From positions 13,676 to 48,182 of the forward strand of contig JAKCWW010002930.1 in NCBI GenBank assembly GCA_026260175.1: DNA of 34,507 bases, given 5' to 3'. The notes under the pieces were generated by a model. The model made no database searches. It was not told the origin of the DNA and worked only from the letters and a program-made list of their open reading frames with translations. Source of the DNA: Reticulitermes lucifugus (Eukaryota; Arthropoda; Insecta; Blattodea; Rhinotermitidae). Positions 1 through 10,600 of this stretch are shown here, piece after piece (position 1 is the first letter of the stretch; the number at the start of each line of letters is the position of its first letter). The position numbers and the translations under genes were made by a program.

Positions 1-80
1 TCCAATGACACCATCGGGAATCGAACCCGCGACGTTCCGGTTTGTAGCATAGTGCCTCAACCAGCTACACCACACTCCAG
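1..80 (-). mobile_element. tRNA-derived SINE (family A), head only, cut by window edge
   Basis: On the minus strand there is a pol III A box (gtagctggttgaggca) and a perfect B box (ggttcgattcc). The flanking stems do not pair into a full tRNA cloverleaf, so this is not a tRNA gene. A second copy of the same head lies at 28105-28190 inside a complete SINE. The body continues outside the window. Confidence 0.7.
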
Positions 81-84
81 TGTG

Positions 85-430
85 TAGTGGAATATATTCG
101 TTACTGGTCATAAATATCTAACTGTTTGACAGCAACTCTTCTGTCACTTCCAAGGTCAAAGCTGTTCATATGAGACAGTAGATGTACAGTGCCAACAGTA
201 TTTGATGAATTTAACATGTAACTACGTGGTGCTGTCTGCCTCAAAATGGCTCTGGATAATGTTAATATATTGGCCTCACAATCAGTTTTATGCTTTACTT
301 GTGAATTCGGTTTTGCTAACACAATGCTAAAGGTTACAACTTGACGTATCACTGCCTGAGGCTTAAATGAAAATTTGACAAGAGCTCTGCATTCTTTTGC
401 AGACATTGACGCTAGCTGCGTCACATGCTG
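85..430 (-). other. Unidentified 107-codon reading frame in a repeated sequence
   Basis: An uninterrupted frame of 107 codons (minus strand, 424 down to 101) encodes a soluble-looking basic protein starting MTQLASMSAKECRAL and ending VKQLDIYDQ. I do not recognise it; there is no signal peptide or membrane segment. Parts of the same DNA recur, diverged, at 31980-32295, around 'tttgaccttg' and 'tttatgaccagtaac'. It is therefore probably a piece of a dispersed element rather than a host gene. It is intronic and antisense to the collagen gene. Confidence 0.4.
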
Positions 431-614
431 TTGGGTGCAGGGATCGCAATATCATGATGGGATATCAAGTTGTAGTTTGTGTGTGGAAAATCTTAGGTTT
501 ATATTTTAAAAAATACGGTAAAAGAGCGCTAATGTAAAATAACAGTGTGAAATATGTATTTTTACAAATATGTTATGTTGAGAAAGAAGGGTCAGAATGA
601 AAACACTGAAGACC

Positions 615-888
615 AGCTGACACTGAATTTTCTCGCTCTAACCACGTGACTGTCCTTGAAAATATTCAGCTGACACTGAATTTTCTCGCTCTGACCACGT
701 GCCTGTCCTTGAAAGCATTCAGCTGACACTGAATTTTCTCACTCTAACCACGTGCCTGTCCTTGAAAGCATTCAGCTGACACTGAATTTTCTCGCTCTAA
801 CCACGTGACTGTCCTTGAAAGCATTCAGCTGACACTGAATTTTCTCGCTCTAACCACGTGCCTGTCCTTGAAAGCATTCAGCTGACAC
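615..888. repeat. 53-bp minisatellite, five units, each with two E-boxes
   Basis: Units start at 615, 667, 720, 773, 826 and (partial) 879; spacing is 52-53 bp. Each starts with the palindrome CAGCTG and carries CACGTG about 30 bp in. Both are E-box hexamers bound by bHLH proteins. Units differ by only a few bases, so expansion is recent. It lies in the intron about 550 bp upstream of exon 1. Confidence 0.9.
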
Positions 889-1437
889 CCACAAACCATC
901 TGATGTGAGTCCTACAATTGTGGAATGCAGTTTGTGTTAGTTTGAGTTACTGAATGAATATTCCACATCTAGAACTGGGACTGTCTCTTATTGAATTACA
1001 TCTTGTGCAAGTGATTACTCTGTACCTCTGTTTTTCATAAAATAAACTGTAGGGCCTCCTGAAGTAAGGAAATTTTGTATTTATACATCAGTCATGCATA
1101 TAAGTTACAGTTAAATTGTATAATTTCAGCTTTTTGTAGAATACCTAGTTATTTCGTACATTAACATGACATTTATTTAGAATGTTGAATGAAGAGAATA
1201 ATGAATGCTTTAACTAATTAGTTCACAGAACAACTAGTTATTCCATGGAATAACGAAACAGTCATGGTTAATTCACAGAATGAGGCACGATTCAACTCTG
1301 TAACTGGCTATTTCATAAAATAAAAAACTGGATTCTATTATTTATGAAATAACATTTCATATTTATTCCAAAATTTGAAATATAACCTTCCAAGCTATGT
1401 GAGTCCATACAAATGATTTTGGATGTGGTTCTTTCAG
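889..1437 (+). other. Intron sequence before exon 1, no element recognised
   Basis: AT-rich sequence with several copies of short motifs such as 'ttcataaaataa' and 'gttattcc'. I see no coding, RNA or transposon signal. It ends with the acceptor at 1437. Confidence 0.6.
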
Positions 1438-1602
1438 GGCCCAAGGGATTTACAGGTGTAGGAGTCCCTATCCAGGGGCCTGCAGGTGAGAGTGGACTTC
1501 CAGGATCACCAGGCCATCCTGGACTTCCTGGTAGGGTGGGAGAGCGTGGACAGAAAGGTAATCGTGGACTACCAGGAGACGACTGTGGAGTATGTACAGG
1601 AG
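1438..1602 (+). CDS. Collagen IV exon 1 of window
   Basis: Acceptor ctttcag|GG and donor GAG|gtaagt bound 165 bases, phase 1 in and phase 1 out. It reads GPKGFTG, then an interruption VGVPIQ, then regular triplets ([13 protein letters not shown]), and ends in the Cys-bearing break GDDCGVCTG. The last base is the first base of an Ala codon completed in exon 2, so the Cys-X-X-Cys break straddles an intron of 4.6 kb. The Met at 1413 that opens this frame is intronic and is not a start codon. Confidence 0.92.
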
Positions 1603-4600
1603 GTAAGTTTCTCTCTGATGCATCATCTAAAATTACATTCTTAGCGCAAAACTTGAGCAGCGTATAATGAGTAAATCTACAGCTGTGTATTAAAAAGTTT
1701 GAAGGAATTGCATGGAGAAATTTAAAGGTAAATTTCTTGTGATATTATCTTTTATAGGAAACAATTCTGTAAGTGATGCTACTGTTTTCCTTGGAGAAAA
1801 AAGAATGTTTCCGCAGCCTGATCTACTGCTGTATAGCTTGCACTCCATTGCAATGACCATATAGAAATTTCTGATGGATGCTATGACAAGGCTTCTCCAC
1901 AGCTTTCTTGTGCTAGCCATCTAAGTAAAATGTTAAGAAATTTTGTTTCCCCAGGTACCAGAGTGTGGGTATACTTTTCTATGCATCTAGGCTCAGAGTT
2001 CTACTTCATACGGGCAAGCTATAGTTGAGCTGTGTAATTTTACTGATTTACTTTCCTTAGAAGGCAGGCCATAAATAGACAGACAACATTTATTGAGCCC
2101 TTCTTTGCATAGAAGTGAAAGATGTTGTGTGTGGTGCACATCACAGCATAGTATACAGTACAGATGGAAGTCTGAGCCTGGCACAGAGCTCTGTGAATCC
2201 TAAGTCTCTAGGCTTAGAATTCAGCCAAACACTAATAGCAGTACTAATCACTCAACTTCAACTTTTAGTGACATGTTTACGATAACAGTCCTTAACAGCC
2301 TGAGGGTAAATGCTGTTCATGCTGCTTACTATGGTGTCCAGTGTGAGGCTCTTGTTTACTCTTGGTTTTATTTAATAATGCTTTCAGTTGCTAAGATTCC
2401 TGGTGCAAAGCTTCAAATCATGGTCTAATTTGCTGTAATTGCATCTGACTGGAGGCATTAAGGAAGGCCATGAGAAACCTGAGTTAGACTAGGCAGCCTC
2501 CATACTAATTCTTTTGGGGCCAATAGTGAAGCTTTGACTTGTATAAAGGGTGCATAGTTTCTTGACTCAGCTTCTGAACATGGATTCAGATCTGTTCATT
2601 TAGTTTAGAACATCCGACTTACACAGTATGAAGACAGTTGTGCAAGATATGAGGTTCTTACAGAATTTCCCAATAGTACAGTGTTACATCCCAGAAGATT
2701 TGTATCTTCCAGATATTTACACTGGTGCTTTAGGTGGGAGATGTGAGGAAGAGTTAGTAAATTATTTTTAGGCACCTGTAAACGATATTGATGTACTGTA
2801 AAGTTGTACAGAACTGGAAATCTTTCAGGTAGCGAAAGAGAATGCGTATATATTTGAAAAACACAAATGCACTTAAACATAGTCTTTGTGACTTTTGAGG
2901 CTGTCAGGGTGGTATTAAAGTTCTTACCTTTGGGATGTTGCTCCATATTGATAAAAAGTTAACCAACGTTTTGAAGGCAGTACAGTCCTTCAAAATTTTG
3001 GTAAATATTTACCGGTCTAACTGCTTGAGTATAAAGATGAAGGCTCTACACTCCTTCAAAACATTTATAGATATTTAGAAGGTGACACAGTCCAGTATCT
3101 GAGAAGACTTGAATCTTCAAATATAGGCATGGTGGTTTCAAAAGTATCAACTGTATTAACAATGCAAAAACACCTGAAAAGTGGAATATGTGAATGAAGC
3201 TTTGAGGTTAATAAATTTAAATCCCAGTGAAAGTGGTTGGAAGTCATTGCCTTATGACCCTTATCATGTATTCCCTGACTCAGAGGACATCCTGTGTCGC
3301 CGGAAGTTGATTGCTTCCCCCTCTATCTGCACAGGGTGGTTGTGTCTGATAATGTGCTGAATGGGATGTTACTAATTGTCCAGCTGCTGGCTATGTGTAG
3401 TGTTTCATTCATGTGCTTACATATTCTTCATGTTATACTAAGTAGAAACTACACAATTTGTAGATGGCAGCACTTCCTAATACCCCAGAATTATTCTGTA
3501 GCCCTCATTCAGGATCGATGCACTTGAATGAACAAGTCAGCTCTGATGCTTCTCACCTGTAGTCAGCAGTGCCCAGTTTGAGTCTTAACTGGGACACAGA
3601 CTCTTCTCATGGAGACCTTCATTGCTTTCCCTCAGTCTCTTCAACCAGGTGTTAAGCATCTGAAATTGTGCCATGGCCGATTCCTTCCACGTCCCTTCCA
3701 ATTCATGATTTAGTATAATCCAGTTATATGTTCCTATTCGTTTATTTAACACTGCTTTCAGTGTAAGAGTACGTAGCATTGAATTATATGCTGATTGATG
3801 AATGGTGGATTGCAATGGATTTGGCAGGCAGCATTTGTGACACAATGAAGGGACTGTCTTGGCATTTGCCTGAAGGAACTGAGGAAAACCGTGAAAAGCC
3901 TCAACCAGGATAGCCAATGTCCTGGCCAAGGCTCTAACTGGTTACCTTCCAAATACATGTTTAGAGCAGGCATCTCAAATTCAAATAGTACATGGGCCAA
4001 ACAAGTAATTGTGAAATTTGTGGTGGGCAGTACGTTACATTAAGCTATACAGAGGGTACATATCTTTAACTGAAATTAAGCACACCATTAAATATACTTC
4101 ATTGTTTTAACAATAAAATTAAAATATGTAACTATTATTGAATATAACTGAAGAAAAGTCATAAATTGAGAAAACTTAAATCAGGATTCTACTGTATTTA
4201 CTTCCTAACAGAATATCCCTGTGTTAATAATACTGTCACAGTATGTGTAATCCTTAATACAAGCAGTACTAACCTACTTTGTTGAAGTATAAAGTAGTTT
4301 GCAATGTATTAAAAATCTTCAAATCTAAGTTTTTGTGTGTGAAATCAACAAGCCCTGATGACTAGAAGATTTCATTATGTCAGTCAAGTGAACAAAGAGA
4401 CTAACAAATACACCACATAAGGACGCTTAATATAATATACCATTAAGACATACTTATGATGGTCAGTGTGTGTGTGTGTGCACATGCGCACACATGTACA
4501 TGTGTAACAGACACACACACATACACAAAACAATACAAAACACACTAGATGTATCTGAATGTTTTTTAGTGTAATGTGAAATAGTTTAACAGAACAGTGA

Positions 4601-7600
4601 CTGAAGTGGTTAGGAAATTCACTGCAGTTTATGCAACAAGGATCACACCAGTGAGCCTTATCCTGAGCTGCATGAAACCATTTCATATCTTCATACATCA
4701 TTCCTTAAGATCTGCTCAAGCATATACTAGTACCATTTACACCTAGATATCCGCTTCTGACCACCTCCCTAGATTATAAGTCTCATCATTATGTAATTTT
4801 TCCCATCCAATTCTTGGAAGGGGTAAGAGATTTTTTGCATTTCCATACTGTCCAGACTATCTCAGGGGCCCAGCCAGCCTCCTCTTCAGTGAGCATCGTG
4901 TAACTTGGCCATGGCATGAAGCTAACCAGTCACCTATGTTTAGTCCTGAAGATAATAATGAATGGCATTATATCTGTACTCTCCCATATTAACTTTGCTG
5001 TGCCTTTCCACCCTAGCACTTCATTCCCAAATTCTCCCAGGCATCTTTTAGTGTGACAGACCAGAAAAACAGGCTCTGTAAACCCCTGTAAATACATGAC
5101 TTGATAACATGCTAAGAGTCAAGAACTTTCACCTGAAGCAGTTTTTAGGCATTCTTTATGAAGTACAAATAAAGCTTTATGTGGAGACTGCACCTGTCTG
5201 TCCATCTGTCTGTGACCTAGTATCAACTACTAAACTGCATATCAGATTTTGTGAAGTTTGATGTAGGAGTTCCTTACAGAAAGTTATCAAGCAGTTGTAA
5301 GTTTTGTAAGAATCGGCAGTAAAATCCATACATTATTGAAGGGCATGAACACCCAAATGGGGGGCTGCTGGGCTGCAGCCACCCCCTAAATCAGAATTTA
5401 AAAAAATACAGATTTTGTAGACACGATGATATCTGACTTTTACGTGATTTATCCTTCAGCTGAAATCAGTCACTGAAATTGGCTGATGACTAGTACATTG
5501 GAATTTTGAAAAATAAAATAAACTTGGGTAGTCTCAGAATTTATAAATTAGAGTATGTGACTTAAATTGATAGAGTCATGGAACATGTAGTTATATTTAT
5601 GTGTTATATAAATACAGTTGCAAACAGTGTCATGTTACAGATATATTTAGGCATAATTTTTATAACATAGTGTTTAAAATCAAAGATAATTTATATAGAG
5701 CCTCAGGGTCTGCCCCCTTCCAAAATGAAAGATTCTGGGTGCGCACCTGGGCATGAATGAAATTTTGCCCACATTGTTTATATTTTTCGTCCAGTTTGGA
5801 CAAAATTCTTTTCGAAAGATGACCGTGACAATCTGTTGCATGACAGTGAGCTTTGTGGAAGTTGGTGCACTGCATACTCTACATAGGGGCACAAATTGGT
5901 GCACTGTATACTCTGCATAGGGGCACAAATTGGTGCACTGAATACTCTACATAGGGGCATAAATAAATTTCTGTCCACACTTAGCGTTGGCATCATATAA
6001 GAAGTCTGCACATAATGCTGTGGAACATTTGTGAGGTTCATGGAAATCAGAGTAGGGACCCCGTGCTTTTTTGTATGGGCATTAGTAAATCACATTCATG
6101 CATGTACCATGAAACTGTATGACATTTTGAAAGTAAAGAATGCCTTGGTAAAATCTGCGTAGTACATTAGGGAGTAGGCTGTCACCATTCTGAGTCTTGT
6201 TTATTCTGTCAGTAAGACATAAATGACATGATCTTGCAGCTGAGAATGGGCAAAAAGGAGAACCTGGTGATGCTGGAAGAGATGGTGTGTCAGGTGCTCC
6301 AGGTTTCCCAGGACTTCTAGGTCCACGTGGAATAAAGGGACAGAAGGGAAAAACTGGTCTGCGTGGATTGCCAGGTTCAGATGGCTTAACAGGACCTAAA
6401 GGTAAGAGAAGCACTAGTAACCTTTTAAAGCACAGCGGTAAATATATGTACCACCTGCTTTAAAATTAAGATAATCTATATTTTGCATACATAATGTATT
6501 TATGGGGCTTGTATGGTTCTGAGAATAAACAGCAACTGTTTCATTATATATCATTAATCAGTTGGTCTTTGTACTGAATATGAGTAGTATCTGTGAAGTA
6601 GGAACTTAATTTTTTATACAGAATGTTTCATGATGGAAATTCAGCACTTCTCCTACATTCATAACAGGTCATCAGAGTTTGAAAGTGGAGAGTAATCTTT
6701 TGCCTGTTCTCAATATTGTAGGACTTAAGGATAATTTAAGTTGCTGAAGCAAAAATTTAATTACAGTGATTGCACAAAGTGGACATTGCTTTCTGTTGTG
6801 AAGATTACGTTGTCCAATTTATATTGAAACCATAACATATTATGGTAATTGCTGACAGTGGACAACACATTCTCTTCATAGGTGAATTTACTACTTCATA
6901 CCTTTTGTTAAAGGAATGACTTATTGCAATCATTTTTAAACTGCCTCCCCAATCAAATCCCCACTCTCTGTAAAACAGAACAAGTTGCTCTTTGCATCAT
7001 GACACCATCGTCTGTGATCTGCACTTTGCTATGAAAGATGTGGCCTCTTATATCTGCTACACTTAGTTACGTGAGTTTTGAGGGTTTCACAGCGGTGTAA
7101 TTCAGAATGCCAGTCTTCTGGGATGTGACGCCATGTCACTGGGTGAGTGGTTCCCGATGTTTCAAAGGAACCACTCACCCAGTGACATGGCGTCACATCC
7201 CAGAAGACTGGAATCCTTGAAGCTTTTCGTATATCCCCATAAGTAATAATCCAAAACAGCAAATTTGGTAAATCTGGTGGTCAGTGTTGTGACCTGGCCT
7301 ATCCAGCAACCTTCAACTCACTAGTTTAAAAACTGTCTTGGACATGTTACAAAGTACACTGGAACACCATGTTATTGAATCCGCAAAACTCATCTGACCT
7401 TTACCAGCACATCTTCCACATTCCTGGCAGGTGGCTTTCAAGGAAGTTTAAGTACCTCTCCACGATTAAGTGGTGTTTAAATATGAGCAGTGCCATAAGT
7501 CTAATGTTAGTAATCCCACACTGCATGTCTACAAACTGTGTGTGTTGAAAATGAGTCTCATTTGTTTCATTTGGATTCTCCAAGGCCCATAAGTAAGAGT

Positions 7601-10600
7601 GTCTAGAGCAGGGGTGCACCGATTTTCCAAAAATCTTGAAGCCACCTGAAAATTCTAGATGCCAAATGGGTGACAGGACGCAAGTTCCGTTCTAAGGACC
7701 CACAAATACTAGGTACCACTGTACCAAATTTAGTCACCTGGGCAACCAGTTAAAATCACTGTGTGGCTACACATGAGCAGTTTTTAGGGACAAGTGGTAT
7801 ACCATATTATGTCAAATTTGTACAATATTGTATATGTCTGACTAACTCTACATCCTATGGGTATGTTTAACCCTCATAAGGATCTACAGAGTGATTAAAT
7901 AAATGAAATTAAATGAAATACGATGCGCTGTAATTGAAGACACACCGCACTTTTAAGAAGGGATTTTCAGGGAAAGAATTTTTGCAAGCAGATACATTTC
8001 ACTATCCATCAAATTTACTACTATTCTAGCAAGGGCACTTGGGCTTTAAGGAAAATTGTTTTCGGGACTTTCAAAGAGTGAAAAATAATACCTCGAATTT
8101 AAGACGTGCCTAATTTTTAGTTCAGAAAAATGTGAATGGAAGGTGAGTTTTAAATTCAAAGTAATACAGTAACTCTAAAGAGATGCAGGGGGGCACAGTC
8201 TTATTAGAACCTTGATGTCTGGTACCACAAGGATTATCAAAGGAAATATTGATGGTCTTAACTGGAAGGCATTAAACCAGTAATCCTCTTTGTGGTGACA
8301 CCTTAGTCTTGTACTGTTAAAATACTAAAACTTTTCTGTACAGGTACACAGGGTGCAAACGGTAGAATGGGAGAACCAGGTAGAATAATATATCCTGGTC
8401 AACAAATATTAGGGGTACAAGAAGGAGAAAAAGGAGAAAAAGGTGACAAGGGATTCCCTGGTAATCAGGGACCAGTTGGTCGCCATGGACCCCCAGGTCC
8501 TCCAGGTCTAAGAGGACAGAAAGGTTTGAAAGGATTAAAGGTATGTGACATATAAAGTAATGTTACATGTTTATCATTATGGGCTTGCTTATATGATACA
8601 CAGGATGGCAGATGGGCCGGGATATTATAGTCAGTATAGTGATTAGGATGCTTGCTGGATGACCAAGAAATCATGTTTCAATTCCTAGCAGGGACAAGGA
8701 AATTTTTTACTCAAAAGTGTCCAGACTGCATCTGTAGCCAATCCAGCCTCCTGTTTAATGGGTACCAGGAGGCACTTTCCCCGGGTGTAAAGTGGGTAGG
8801 CTATTAAACTAACCACTCACCTCCATCTAGTACTGAGACTAAGAATGAGCAAAATTATACATTCAGTTCCCCACTATGACTGCATGTCATGAACAGGGAT
8901 AAATACGCGAGATTTGACATTCTCACGTTGTTGCTGAGGATTGAGGTCTTCTGGGATGTGACGCTGTGTCATGGGTGAGTGGTTAATGTTGTTCTGAAGG
9001 ATCATAGTGCCTTCATCTTAAGGGTCAGACAGTACAAGAAGAGTGACTTTGACTGTTTGACCCCTGAGGGAGAAGGCACTATGATCTTTTGAAAGACTGG
9101 GGTAGACTCACCCAACAACACAGCATCACATCTGAGAAGACCTGAATTCTCAGGAGAGCTTTACCTTCTGTGGTTGGCAGCACAATACATGGTGTGATCA
9201 CATAGCTTCCAGAGTGACTGTGAGATGACAGTACTGCAGCTGGCATGAACTTTTACCACTAGGTGTGGATATATTAGAGACTGCTCAGTCACTTCCTGCT
9301 TGGAATAAGAATGTGGCACGTGTGATCGTTGCGTAATGTCTTGTTAAGTACGAGTGTGTGTTGTTCCGTTTGTGATTTTGACATATCTATAAAATGGCAG
9401 ACTTTAAAGAACAGTGTGTCAGCATCAAAGTTTGCTTCAGATTGGGAAGGGCTGCCGAGAGTAGGTTTGGGCCCCCAAGCAAGAATGGATGGGCAAGGGG
9501 AAAAGTAAGGAAACTAAGCAGAGAGTGTCAGAGCAAGATGGCCACTGGCTGCAAGTGCCTTTAACATGACAAGTCACTACCTAATTACATCTGATACTAC
9601 CAAGAAAGAAAAATACCTATGCAACATAGGAAGACCTGGGCCACTTTCCAGATGGCGGGGCCCCAGTAATATGTACCGGCTTCTCCTGCTCTTGTCGGCA
9701 CTGAGAATGGGGGAAAATGGTATAGAAAGTGTCAAAATGCTGCAAGTAGCTACTGGAGAGCAGGCAGTGGGAAGAACACAATTTTTTTGGTGGTTTTCCA
9801 AGCGCAAAAGCTATGTAACCACTCTTGCAGATGACCAGTGCTCAAGATATACATCAATGAGTGAAAAAGCTGAAAATGTGGATCAAGTGAAGGAATTTGT
9901 CTTCAGAAACAGAAGAGTCACTATCTGTGAAGTTGTTAATGTGTTGGAAATTTTATTTTGGTCAGTTCAGAGCATTTCAAAGGACAATCTGTACGTCTGT
10001 CATATTGCTACGAAATTTGTGTCCCGCCTGCTGAGAAAAGACCAGAAGGTAATTGTGTTAGCATGTGCCAGGATTTAAAGAGAGGTTTAAGACAGAGCCA
10101 GAATTCCATTCATAGTTAGTCATAAGTGATGAGACATGGGTTTACAGTTACAACGCATAAACAAAGCAACAGTCATCTCAGTGGAAGAGTCTATCATCTC
10201 CTTACCCCAAGAAAGGCAAGGCAAGTTTGCTCAAATGTGAAGGTTTTTTTTTTCCGGTTTTATGCAGTTGTGCATTATAAATTTTTTCCACAAGGACATA
10301 CTGTAATCCAACATTACAACACTGACACCCTGCAGAATCTGCTGGAAAATGTGCAGCAAAAACAACTTTAAAGTGGAATTTGGTGGATTGGTTTCTCCAC
10401 CATGACGTGTACTGTCTCACTGTGCTTCATCTGTGCATGAATTTCTGGCCAGAAACCAAATGGCTGTCATTCCACCACCTACCCCCCCCCCCGCCTTCCA
10501 CTTAACCACATTTAGTGCCATGTGACTTCTTTCTTTCCCCAAAACTTATGAAGGCATTAAGGGAGGGAAATTTAATGATATCACCATCATACAATGGTGG

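Noticed and set aside
1..80. tRNA gene on the minus strand
   Set aside because: A and B boxes are present but the acceptor and anticodon stems do not pair; the same head occurs in a complete SINE at 28105-28190.
1413..1437. Met at 1413 as a gene start
   Set aside because: It lies upstream of a clear acceptor (ctttcag) and the exon begins in phase 1, so the codon is intronic.
6082..6414. Minus-strand proline-rich frame opposite exon 2
   Set aside because: Antisense shadow of the Gly-X-Y repeat (GGN codons read back as Pro/Ser/Thr); the same applies to 8465-8674, 23711-24006 and 31278-31484.
9566..10078. 170-codon frame as a host gene
   Set aside because: It is the middle of a broken mariner transposase; flanking parts continue in other frames.
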